64,000 nucleotides of DNA from Bin5 sp965204525 (GTDB taxonomy: Bacteria > Chloroflexota > Anaerolineae > Caldilineales > Caldilineaceae). The notes beneath the pieces are model-generated. The model had not been told where the DNA came from, did not search any database, and saw nothing but the letters and a program-made list of their open reading frames with translations. Position 1 is the stretch's first letter. Each line of letters begins with the position of its first letter. Both the position numbers and the translations under genes were made by a program. Location of the stretch: the NCBI GenBank assembly GCA_965204525.1, contig OZ241994.1:868001-932000 (forward strand), read 5' to 3'. Shown here piece after piece: positions 45,896-53,734 of the stretch.

Positions 45896-47170
45896 ATGAC
45901 TGAGGTTGTCATAGTGAGCGCAGTGCGAACGCCGATAGGAAGGATACGCGGCGCACTGGCTTCTGTGAGGCCGGATGACCTGGCGGCGCTTGTCGTCCGC
46001 GAGGCGGTGTCCCGAGCCGGTGTGGAGCCTGGCGAAATTGAGGAGGTCTATCTCGGTTGCGCCAACCAGGCCGGCGAGGACAATCGCAACATCGCCCGCA
46101 TGGCAGCCTTGCTGGCGGGACTGCCGCAGGAGGTTGCAGGCGTGACGGTGAACCGGCTTTGCGCCAGCGGCCTTACAGCCGTTAACCAGGCCGCACGAGC
46201 CATTCTATGCGATGAGGGTGATGTCTTCGTCGCCGGCGGCGTGGAGAGCATGACGCGCGCGCCCTATTCTCTGCCCAAGAACCCAACCGGTTTTGGTCCG
46301 TCGGGCAACATTACCGGCTTCGACACGACGCTCGGCTGGCGCTATCCCAACCCGGCATTGGAGGCACTTTTTCCCTTGGAGGCGATGGGAGAGACTGCCG
46401 AGAACATCTACGAACTGAGTTGCGCTTCTGAGATTGAAGGAGGCGAAATCAGCCGCGAAGATCAGGACCGTTTCGCGTTGCAGAGCCAGCGAAGAGCCGT
46501 CCACGCGATGAATGAAGACCGCTTCGAGCGGGAGATCGTCCCTGTGGAGATCCCCCAGAGGCGAGGCGACCCTGTCGTAATGGATACGGACGAGCACCCG
46601 CGATACACGAGAACGGACGACGGCTTCCAGCTCGCGACAAGCATCGAAGCCTTGGCCAAATTGAAGCCCGCCTTTCGCAAAGAGGGAACCGTAACTGCCG
46701 GCAACGCAAGCGGGCTGAACGACGGCGCCTGCGCCCTGGTGCTGATGTCTCGTGACAGGGCCGAAGCCCTGGGCGTCCCTCCCCTGGCGCGCTGGGTGGC
46801 TTCCGCCGCCGCGGGCGTCGATCCCAGGGTGATGGGTCTGGGTCCCGTTGGGGCCGCGCGCAAAGCCCTGAAACGTTCCAAACTGTCGATCGAAGAGATT
46901 GACCTTGTCGAGATTAACGAAGCGTTTTCGGTCCAGACCCTGGCCGTATTGCGGGAGCTTGGCCTGAGTGAGGCGAAAACGAACGTTAACGGCGGCGCTA
47001 TTGCCCTGGGCCACCCCCTGGGCTGCTCAGGCGCGCGGATCCTGACAACGCTGATCCACGAGATGCAGAGGCGCGCTGCAGCAGGCGTGAAATGCCGGTA
47101 CGGGCTGGCAACATTGTGCGTCGGGGTTGGACAGGGAGAAGCGACCGTGGTAGAGAGGACCGACCCGTGA
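45896..47170 (+). CDS. Thiolase (acetyl-CoA C-acyltransferase, possibly 3-oxoadipyl-CoA type)
   Basis: The 424-residue enzyme has the acyl-accepting Cys in VNRLCASGLTAVNQAA, NEAFSVQ, the His in GGAIALGHPLGCSGAR with the second active Cys in the same motif, and a C-terminal GVGQGEA. It makes or cleaves 3-oxoacyl-CoA. The segment GCANQAGEDNRNIARMAALL favours the PcaF/3-oxoadipyl-CoA branch, but biosynthetic acetoacetyl-CoA thiolase is also possible. The stop overlaps the GTG start of the CoA-transferase (GTGA), so they should act on the same metabolite (acetoacetyl-CoA or 3-oxoadipyl-CoA). Confidence 0.92.
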   Translation: MTEVVIVSAVRTPIGRIRGALASVRPDDLAALVVREAVSRAGVEPGEIEEVYLGCANQAGEDNRNIARMAALLAGLPQEVAGVTVNRLCASGLTAVNQAARAILCDEGDVFVAGGVESMTRAPYSLPKNPTGFGPSGNITGFDTTLGWRYPNPALEALFPLEAMGETAENIYELSCASEIEGGEISREDQDRFALQSQRRAVHAMNEDRFEREIVPVEIPQRRGDPVVMDTDEHPRYTRTDDGFQLATSIEALAKLKPAFRKEGTVTAGNASGLNDGACALVLMSRDRAEALGVPPLARWVASAAAGVDPRVMGLGPVGAARKALKRSKLSIEEIDLVEINEAFSVQTLAVLRELGLSEAKTNVNGGAIALGHPLGCSGARILTTLIHEMQRRAAAGVKCRYGLATLCVGVGQGEATVVERTDP

Positions 47171-48519
47171 AGCAGGTACCCATGATCTCGCCAGCCCAGG
47201 CGGCTGCTCTTGTCAAGTCGGGGGACACGATCCTGGTTGGCGGCTTTGGTATGACCGGCAATCCCACGCATGTTTTGCACGCCCTGGCCGAGACGGACAC
47301 CGGCGACCTGACGTACATCGCCAACAATGTTGGTGAACCGGGCCTGGGCGGGGGCCGCTTGCTGCGCAACGGCCAGATCAAGAAGGCAATCGGCTCTTTT
47401 TTCACGAGCAACCCGGAAGCGGTGGCGGCGGCCCAGTCGGGCGCGATCGAGTTCGAGGTCATGCCTCAGGGGACGCTGGTTGAGGCGATCCGGGCAGGGG
47501 GGGCGGGGATCGGAGGGTTTTTCACTCCCACGGCCGCGGGTACTGTCCTTGCCGAAGGCAAAGAGACGAAGCGCATTGGCGGGCGCCTGCATGTCTTTCA
47601 GCCGGCGGTGCGTGCAAACGCGGCCCTGATTCGTGCATGGAGCGCAGATACGACCGGAAACCTCGCATACCGAATGACAGAGCAGAATTTCAACCGGGCG
47701 ATGGCCACGGCGGCGGACCTTGTCATTGCCGAGGTGGAGGACTGCCTGCCAGCAGGTGAACTGCGCCCCGAAAGCATTCATACACCTGGGTGCTACGTAG
47801 ACTATCTGGTGCCTGCACGAACTACAGTGGCCGACCTGGGCTCGTCTGCGTCGATTGCCGACAGCGGCAAGAGGGCGGGCGACTTACGGATGAAGCTGGC
47901 TCGACGTGCTCTGGAGGAACTGCAGCCGGGAGACATCGTCAACCTTGGCGTCGGCATTCCAACGCTTGTCGCCGACCTGATCACGCCGGCGCACGGCATC
48001 ATTTTGCATACGGAGAACGGAATGCTGGGGGTCGGGCCGGCGCCTGAGAGCGGAGGCGCGCTGGATTACCCGATCAATGCCAGCAAGATCCCGGTGACTG
48101 CTCTACCGGGAAGCAGCTATTTCGACAGCGCCGACTCTTTTGCGATGATCCGAGGTGGACATGTGGACGTGGCGATCATGGGCGGCCTGCAGGTTGACGA
48201 AAAGGCCAACCTCGCAAATTGGGCCGCGCCTGGAAGACCCCTGCTGGGCGTCGGCGGGGCGATGGATCTGGCATCCGGCGCCAAGCGTCTGATCGTAACA
48301 ATGACCCACGCAACCCGTGACGGCAGGCCGAAAATCGTCCGTGCTTGTACGCTGCCGCTCACGGCGCTCGGTGCGGTTGACGTAATTATTACCGATTTGG
48401 CGGTATTCCGTTTTTGCGACGGGCGGCTAACCCTTACCGAAACGGTGGACGGCGTCTCGGTGGATGAGGTGCGAGCCAAGACCGAGGCCGCATTCGAACT
48501 CGGAAGGGAGGAATCATAA
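47167..48519 (+). CDS. 3-oxoacid CoA-transferase, fused A and B subunits
   Basis: From GTG 47167 the enzyme has 450 residues. The A half (about 1-235) has GDTILVGGFGMTGNP, and the B half (about 240-450) has NLGVGIPTLVADL and the catalytic Glu in TENGMLGVGPAPE. Bacteria usually encode the two halves separately (ScoA/ScoB or PcaI/PcaJ); here they are one chain, as in mitochondrial SCOT. It moves CoA from succinyl-CoA to acetoacetate or 3-oxoadipate. With thiolase it forms a two-step route between these oxoacids and acetyl-CoA. Confidence 0.92.
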   Translation: MKQVPMISPAQAAALVKSGDTILVGGFGMTGNPTHVLHALAETDTGDLTYIANNVGEPGLGGGRLLRNGQIKKAIGSFFTSNPEAVAAAQSGAIEFEVMPQGTLVEAIRAGGAGIGGFFTPTAAGTVLAEGKETKRIGGRLHVFQPAVRANAALIRAWSADTTGNLAYRMTEQNFNRAMATAADLVIAEVEDCLPAGELRPESIHTPGCYVDYLVPARTTVADLGSSASIADSGKRAGDLRMKLARRALEELQPGDIVNLGVGIPTLVADLITPAHGIILHTENGMLGVGPAPESGGALDYPINASKIPVTALPGSSYFDSADSFAMIRGGHVDVAIMGGLQVDEKANLANWAAPGRPLLGVGGAMDLASGAKRLIVTMTHATRDGRPKIVRACTLPLTALGAVDVIITDLAVFRFCDGRLTLTETVDGVSVDEVRAKTEAAFELGREES

Positions 48520-48562
48520 ATGGCAGGCACGCAGAAGATGCAGATCTGCGTAAGATGTTGAG

Positions 48563-48577
48563 ATTCCGAATCGGAAT
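48563..48577. promoter_or_regulatory. Palindrome upstream of the sulfatase gene
   Basis: ATTCCG-AAT-CGGAAT is a perfect 6-3-6 inverted repeat about 60 bases before the sulfatase ATG. It could be an operator, and no bound regulator is evident nearby. Confidence 0.3.
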
Positions 48578-48638
48578 TCTGAAACGAAAATCAGATTCGT
48601 TCACCTAGCCGGCATTAGCCTACAGGAGTCAGTTACAA

Positions 48639-50162
48639 ATGAGAGCCGTGATGGTCATGTTCGACACGTTGAACCGGCACATGTTGCCCCCCTACGGTTG
48701 CGATTGGATCCATGCGCCCAACTTCACCCGTCTGGCGGAGCGAACGGTCACATTTGACAACTGCTATGTAGGCAGCATGCCCTGTATGCCGGCGCGCCGG
48801 GAGATGCACACCGGCCGCTACAATTTTCTGCATCGCAGTTGGGGCCCGCTTGAGCCGTTCGACGATTCGATGCCGGAACTTCTCTCGGAGAACGGGATTT
48901 ACACGCATCTGAGCACAGACCACCAGCACTATTTTGAGGATGGGGGCGCTACCTACCATACGCGCTACGATAGCTGGGAGTTTCACCGCGGCCAGGAAGG
49001 AGACGCCTGGATCGGCCAGGTGGCAGATCCGGAAGAGCCGGAAAACATCAATCGGACTTCCTCATCAAGTCTCCGGCCTCCCCGGCATGGAGAGAAGCGC
49101 CGGTATGGAGATACGGCCCGCCAGGACTGGATCAATCGGGAAGTCATGGACAGTGAGGAGAAACAGCCGCAGGCGAAGACCTTTGCCGCCGGGCTGGACT
49201 TCATTCGCCGCAACCATGAGGAGGACAACTGGTTCCTGCAAGTGGAAACCTTCGATCCTCACGAACCGTTCTTCACCCAGCAGAAGTACAAGGATCTCTA
49301 TCCGCACGAATACAACGGCAAACTTTTCGACTGGCCGTCCTATCGAAAAGTGGAGGAAACAGAGGAAGAAGTGCGGCACCTGCGCTACGAATACGCGGCT
49401 CTTCTCAGTATGTGCGATGAATACCTGGGTAAGGTCCTGGACCTGATGGATGAGTTCAGCCTGTGGGACGATACGATGTTGATCGTGTGTACAGACCACG
49501 GTTTTCTGCTGGGAGAGCACGACTGGTGGGCCAAGATCGTGCCGCCGTTCTACAATGAAGTTGCCCACACGCCGCTCTTTATCTGGGACCCTCGCAGCAA
49601 GGTAGCTGGCGCCCGCCGCGAGCAACTGGCCCAGGTGATAGACCTGCCCGCTACGCTGTTGGAGTACTTCGGCGTTGAAAGGCCGCCGGACATGGAAGGC
49701 ATTCCACTTGGCGATGTGATCGAGACGGATGCTCCGACCCGCGATGCAGTTCTGTTCGGCGTACACGGCGGGCACGTAAACATTACGGACGGGCGTTTTG
49801 TGTACATGCGCGGGCCGGTCGATCCTTCCTACAACCAACCCCTATTCAACTACACATTGATGCCCAACCATATGCGGGGCCGCTTCGGCGTGGAAGAGCT
49901 GCAGGACATACAGCTGGCCGAGGCGTTTTCATTCACGAAGGGTTGCCGAACGATGAAGGTCGCTTCCAAGCAGGTCTTCGATGCTCCCCCGCGCTATACG
50001 ATGCTGTTTGACCTGGAAGCGGACCCGGGGCAGGAGAATCCGATCAGCAGTGCGGCAGAGGAGGCCCGTCTGTCAGCGCGCATGGCGGAACTGATGCTGG
50101 CCAACAACGCGCCGCCGGAACAGTTCGAACGGCTGGGACTTGCAGTTCAGGTGTCGAGTTAG
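48639..50162 (+). CDS. Type I sulfatase
   Basis: The 507-residue enzyme has the formylglycine site CMPAR (Cys at about 51, C-x-P-x-R), which an FGE converts to formylglycine; no FGE gene is seen in this window. Metal residues lie in VMFDTLNR (Asp) and CTDHGFLLGEHDWW. No signal peptide is seen, so it probably works in the cytoplasm. It removes sulfate from sugars or aromatic esters; substrate unknown. AGGAG precedes the ATG. Confidence 0.9.
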   Translation: MRAVMVMFDTLNRHMLPPYGCDWIHAPNFTRLAERTVTFDNCYVGSMPCMPARREMHTGRYNFLHRSWGPLEPFDDSMPELLSENGIYTHLSTDHQHYFEDGGATYHTRYDSWEFHRGQEGDAWIGQVADPEEPENINRTSSSSLRPPRHGEKRRYGDTARQDWINREVMDSEEKQPQAKTFAAGLDFIRRNHEEDNWFLQVETFDPHEPFFTQQKYKDLYPHEYNGKLFDWPSYRKVEETEEEVRHLRYEYAALLSMCDEYLGKVLDLMDEFSLWDDTMLIVCTDHGFLLGEHDWWAKIVPPFYNEVAHTPLFIWDPRSKVAGARREQLAQVIDLPATLLEYFGVERPPDMEGIPLGDVIETDAPTRDAVLFGVHGGHVNITDGRFVYMRGPVDPSYNQPLFNYTLMPNHMRGRFGVEELQDIQLAEAFSFTKGCRTMKVASKQVFDAPPRYTMLFDLEADPGQENPISSAAEEARLSARMAELMLANNAPPEQFERLGLAVQVSS

Positions 50163-50390
50163 TGCGGGAAGGTTATTTCGTAAGGAAAGTAGGAATTACT
50201 CTTAGAGAAGCTGCGAAACCTGGGAGACTTTGGTGTCGCAGAACTTCACGATGCCTGTATGATGTGCAAAGACAGACTCTAGGTGATTAGGAACCTAAGA
50301 GTGGGTCAGAGTGTGGGGGATGACACCAAATTGGAATTACTTCGAGTATCTCTGTAAGGCGTTAGTGAGGCTATCGAAAAGGAGGACGTT

Positions 50391-51110
50391 TCAGAGGTTG
50401 GCATACTTGCAGCAAGTCATGTAAAAGTCTCGATATTTCCTTTCAGCCCCATTGGACTCCATATCATCCAAGAGATTCTCCCACTTAACGACTCTCACGT
50501 CCATTGCTTCGAAGTGAGGTAAAAATGTCTGTTTGTACCAATCTAACTTATCGGCACCATACGCGTCTACTCTGTCTTTAACTGTTCTCCTAATACTGTC
50601 CTTTGTTGTTTGCGCTGTGAAGTCGCTCACACGCTTGCTTGGAACGATGACGTAGAAACCGTAGCATGAGAACTCGTTTGGGTTAAGTCCTGCTTCGCCA
50701 GAAATGTGGGCAAGACAAGCAACACTTCTTGCCGCTTGATCGTAACCCGGCGCTCTCTTGGTGCCTGTTGACAGCTTACTGGACAATTTCGCTTCGAGAA
50801 TCAGTAACTGCTTCGCGTCTCTGCTTGGACGAATTTCAGAACGTTGGACGATTTCGAAATGTCCAACAATTCCATCGGCGCTTGTATGTGCTTCAGCTAG
50901 CTTGTCGCCTTTAAAGCGGGCAAGGAATTGCGAGGAAAGCCTACCTTCGGAGAACCACCTGGAGTCCTTATGGAAAATTGCTTGAGGACTGGTTTTTGCT
51001 CTTCGAAAATACCAGTCTAAAACTATTCGCAACAGCCAGCCTTCGTTATACATCAAGGTGGGCAAAACTACGGAATGATCGCTTAGGATCCGTGCGATAT
51101 TGTCGATCAC
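50391..51110 (-). CDS. PD-(D/E)XK nuclease-like protein, lower GC than neighbours
   Basis: The 239-residue protein has a possible restriction-endonuclease fold: Glu23 in NEGWLLRIVLDW, Asp79 in HTSADGIVGHFEI, and Glu106-Ala-Lys108 in LLILEAKLSSKL, which together make the E...D...ExK active site. The start is GTG 51110. Codon choice and flanking sequence (50163-50390 and 51111-51231) are noticeably richer in A/T than the surroundings, suggesting transfer. No methyltransferase or other defence gene is adjacent. Target and partner are unknown. Confidence 0.7.
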   Translation of the reverse strand: MIDNIARILSDHSVVLPTLMYNEGWLLRIVLDWYFRRAKTSPQAIFHKDSRWFSEGRLSSQFLARFKGDKLAEAHTSADGIVGHFEIVQRSEIRPSRDAKQLLILEAKLSSKLSTGTKRAPGYDQAARSVACLAHISGEAGLNPNEFSCYGFYVIVPSKRVSDFTAQTTKDSIRRTVKDRVDAYGADKLDWYKQTFLPHFEAMDVRVVKWENLLDDMESNGAERKYRDFYMTCCKYANL

Positions 51111-51231
51111 CGAAGTCCACCAGATTTCTTGTCGCCCAATCTGTCATGACTCGCTAAGCCTTACCAGAGTAGCGGTCTCTTGTAGCGCCACGGAAATCAA
51201 CGAGTCTGCTTTTCTTGACAGTTGATATCAC

Positions 51232-51594
51232 CTACACGCTAATAAAGCGCTTTTCCTTCAGTCGGGCCGATTTGCCCTGGCGGTCGCGCAGGTAATAGAG
51301 TTGCGCGCGGCGAACTTTGGTCTTGCGCAGGACTTCGACCTTATCTATGTTCTTGCTGTAAAGCGGGAAGGTGCGCTCCACGCCAACGCCGTGAGAGCCT
51401 GTACGGCGGACTGTATAGCTGGCGCCGGGGTCTTGGCCCCCGCGCATCGAGATCACAACCCCCTGGAACACCTGAATACGCTCGTTACGGCCTTCGGTTA
51501 TGCGCTGGTGAACGCGTACTGTGTCACCGGGATCGATTTCCGCCATGCCTTCCGGCAGCTCCGGTTGCAAGGACGCCATCAATGCGTTTGTCAT
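51232..51594 (-). CDS. rplS: Large-subunit ribosomal protein bL19
   Basis: The 120-residue protein contains the conserved L19 order: DPGDTVRVHQRITEGRNERI, FQGVVISMRGG, RRTGSHGVGVERTFPLYSKN, and VLRKTKVRRAQLYYLR. ATG 51594 is chosen because GAGGGTGG lies upstream; longer frames have no support. L19 sits at the 30S-50S interface. The usual companions rpsP, rimM and trmD are not adjacent. Confidence 0.97.
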   Translation of the reverse strand: MTNALMASLQPELPEGMAEIDPGDTVRVHQRITEGRNERIQVFQGVVISMRGGQDPGASYTVRRTGSHGVGVERTFPLYSKNIDKVEVLRKTKVRRAQLYYLRDRQGKSARLKEKRFISV

Positions 51595-51640
51595 CTTTTG
51601 CCACCCTCTATGTCTGACATTGCCACTGTCGATTCTGGCA

Positions 51641-51672
51641 CGACCCTCTTCGGCGCCGCGGCGCCAGGGTCG
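51641..51672 (-). promoter_or_regulatory. Structured leader of rplS
   Basis: GACCCT (51642-51647) pairs with AGGGTC (51666-51671), and inside it the palindrome GGCGCCGCGGCGCC (51652-51665) folds again. The stem lies about 45 bases before the rplS ATG. It could be an autoregulatory site for L19, by analogy with other ribosomal leaders. Confidence 0.5.
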
Positions 51673-51729
51673 AAATCGGTACCTGGCAGAACATTGCCGC
51701 CAAGGCATTTGATTGGCACACAGCACAGC

Positions 51730-51758
51730 AGTCTAGCACAATGAAGGGCCCCAACCAA
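51730..51758 (-). promoter_or_regulatory. Candidate promoter of rplS
   Basis: On the minus strand TTGGTT (51758-51753), a 17-base spacer and TAGACT (51735-51730) fit a sigma-70 promoter. It gives a leader of about 128 bases containing the hairpin at 51641-51672. Confidence 0.5.
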
Positions 51759-51768
51759 AACTCCGACG

Positions 51769-52806
51769 CTACAGTTCTTCACGAACGACGTGCACGCCTT
51801 CCACCATGTTTTTCAGTTTCTGCCTGGCAGCCCAACGGGCGGTCTGGCTGAGTCCGCAGTCGGGCGCGAAGGCCAGGCGGTCAGCGGGCGCAAACTCCAG
51901 GCAGCGGCGGACTGTGTCGGCAACGTGTTCGGGCGTTTCGATAAAGTAGCTTTTCACGTCAATGATGCCGACCGCCGCGTCCCGTTTTTCGGAAATAAGG
52001 CCGATCAGTTCAAGCTCTGAATACTCCCGGTTCGCCATCTCCACATGAATCTCGTCCACGTCCATCTCCAGAAAGTCGGGAAACATCGGCGCGTAGCGCC
52101 GGAGCCCGACAGGATGGCCCTTGTAGTTGCCAAAGCAGAGATGGGTCGAGAGCCGGCACCTGCCTACGACCGGCTCCACCGTTCGGTTGAAAATGTCGAC
52201 GAAGCGGGCGGGATCTTCCCGGTAGGCATAGCAGCTCATCGAGGGTTCATCAACGGTAAGCTCCCGGCAACCGGCCTCGACCAGGTCCTCCAACTCCTTG
52301 CGCACAATAGGGAGGAGAGCCTCTGTCACTGCGTAGCGGTCCGGGTACTGGGCGTTGGGCAGCAGTCGACCACTTAGCGTATAGGGTCCGGGCACGCTTG
52401 CCTTGAGCGTAGGACTCCCCTCTGAGACTGGCGCAAGCCGCTTCAGGCGCAGGAATTCATCCACTGCGCCAAGCCCTTCAGGCGCCGTCAGGTCTCCAAT
52501 GATGGCATGTTTGCCTCTTTGGTCGTGTGCCGGCGGCCCCCACCTTCGCGGCGAGACCGACTCAGGGTGGATCCCCTTTATGTAGCCATAGAAGGAAAGG
52601 TTGAAGTCCAACCGGGTCTGTTCACCGTCGGTAATTACATCCGTCCCGGCTTCAAGCTGGTCATGGACAGCTGCCACGACGGCATCGTCGATCAGTTCGG
52701 CGATGTCATCGCTGCCGAACCGGTCAAGGTGGGCGCTGGCAAACTCAAGCCACGCTGGAAAAGGATAACTGCCGATGACTGTGGTGCGAAGCGGTTTGGG
52801 CTGCAT
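51769..52806 (-). CDS. MetE C-terminal-like methyltransferase (cobalamin-independent methionine synthase family)
   Basis: The 345-residue protein corresponds to the catalytic half of MetE only. Zinc ligands are visible: His and Cys in STHLCFGNY, Glu in HVEMANRE and Cys in FAPDCGLSQTARW. TVIGSYPF near the start and DEPSMSCY are typical. Members methylate homocysteine or break down related thiols and thioethers, and the folate substrate is uncertain without the N-terminal half. Its gene follows the SIS protein gene by about 80 bp on the same strand. No riboswitch is recognised upstream. Confidence 0.85.
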   Translation of the reverse strand: MQPKPLRTTVIGSYPFPAWLEFASAHLDRFGSDDIAELIDDAVVAAVHDQLEAGTDVITDGEQTRLDFNLSFYGYIKGIHPESVSPRRWGPPAHDQRGKHAIIGDLTAPEGLGAVDEFLRLKRLAPVSEGSPTLKASVPGPYTLSGRLLPNAQYPDRYAVTEALLPIVRKELEDLVEAGCRELTVDEPSMSCYAYREDPARFVDIFNRTVEPVVGRCRLSTHLCFGNYKGHPVGLRRYAPMFPDFLEMDVDEIHVEMANREYSELELIGLISEKRDAAVGIIDVKSYFIETPEHVADTVRRCLEFAPADRLAFAPDCGLSQTARWAARQKLKNMVEGVHVVREEL

Positions 52807-52846
52807 TTTGGAATCAGGATTGTGTGGAATTCGGGGGATGCTCTGA

Positions 52847-52861
52847 GATCCTTAAAGGATC
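52847..52861 (-). promoter_or_regulatory. Perfect palindrome upstream of the MetE-like gene
   Basis: GATCCTT-A-AAGGATC (7-1-7) lies 41-55 bases before the MetE-like start, between it and the SIS gene. It may be an operator. Confidence 0.3.
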
Positions 52862-52884
52862 CGTACTATTGACCCGTCTCCCGG

Positions 52885-53655
52885 TCAGTCCCCATAGACC
52901 CGGCGAACCCGACGGCGGTAATCGTCGTAGGAGGCGTCGAATTTGGCTGCCGACGCGTCGCCGGAGAAAACACTACTGGAGAGGACGAGAGGCGGCTTGC
53001 CGCGGGCGGCCAGTCCAGCGGCCACCTGGCACTTGACGGCATTCACGACCGCGGCCGCGCCGATCGTTGAACCCGGGCCGACCGGATCTTCGAGACCTTC
53101 CACAGTCACCATGGCATCTCCGGCCGGCGTACAGTTGTCGATTGTTACATCGGCTATATCCAGAAGCCTCTTGCCGCTACTGTGCCTGGGAGCCGACGCG
53201 GTGCAGTGATCGACGGAGAGGACTGCTATCACAGGTAGCTCCAGCTTTTTCGCTTCCAGGGCCATTTCGACAACGACCTCGTTGACCCCGCTGTTTGAGA
53301 AAATCATAAAGCTGTCCGGCGGCCGGAGCACGAAGTTGCGCAGGATCTGCCGGGCGAAACCCTCCACATGCTCTATGAACATGGCCTGGCGTTGCCCGTT
53401 GGCGCCCACGACCTGGTTGTGAAAGGTTAGTGACAGTTCAACAATCGGATGGAAGCCCGGGAACGAACCGTGGCGCGGATACATCTCTTCGATAAACATG
53501 CGAGAGTGGCCGGTGCCGAACAGGTGCACAAGTCCCTCTGCGGCAATTGTGTCGACGCAGATGTCTGCAGCACGCTGAATGTTTCCGGTTTGGGTGGCGA
53601 CAATCCGAGCCAGTATGGCTTGCGCTGCGCCCAAGTAGGTAGATGCTGGATTCAA
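52885..53655 (-). CDS. SIS-domain sugar-phosphate-binding protein (UPF0309-like)
   Basis: A TTG at 53655 with GGAG upstream gives 256 residues, the usual length; a longer frame to 53817 overlaps the upstream sulfatase gene. HLFGTGHSRMFIEEMYPRHG is the SIS phosphosugar-binding loop, and MIFSNSGVNEVVVEMALEAK is the second signature. ALSVDHC-like VLSVDHCTASAPRHSSGKRL follows. It is likely an isomerase or a sugar-phosphate-sensing regulator. Upstream genes on the same strand code for a sulfatase and a UxaA-family enzyme, which suggests sugar catabolism. Confidence 0.85.
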   Translation of the reverse strand: MNPASTYLGAAQAILARIVATQTGNIQRAADICVDTIAAEGLVHLFGTGHSRMFIEEMYPRHGSFPGFHPIVELSLTFHNQVVGANGQRQAMFIEHVEGFARQILRNFVLRPPDSFMIFSNSGVNEVVVEMALEAKKLELPVIAVLSVDHCTASAPRHSSGKRLLDIADVTIDNCTPAGDAMVTVEGLEDPVGPGSTIGAAAVVNAVKCQVAAGLAARGKPPLVLSSSVFSGDASAAKFDASYDDYRRRVRRVYGD

Positions 53656-53734
53656 AGTGTTTCTCGTACTCCTCTGTCCGGCTCGGCCCAGGGCACACGT
53701 TCTCCGGACTTGCCCGATCCTGCGCGGGCCTCGG

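Noticed and set aside
52807..52884. Cobalamin or SAM riboswitch before the MetE-like gene
   Set aside because: The gap is under 80 bases and shows only a simple palindrome, too short for either aptamer.
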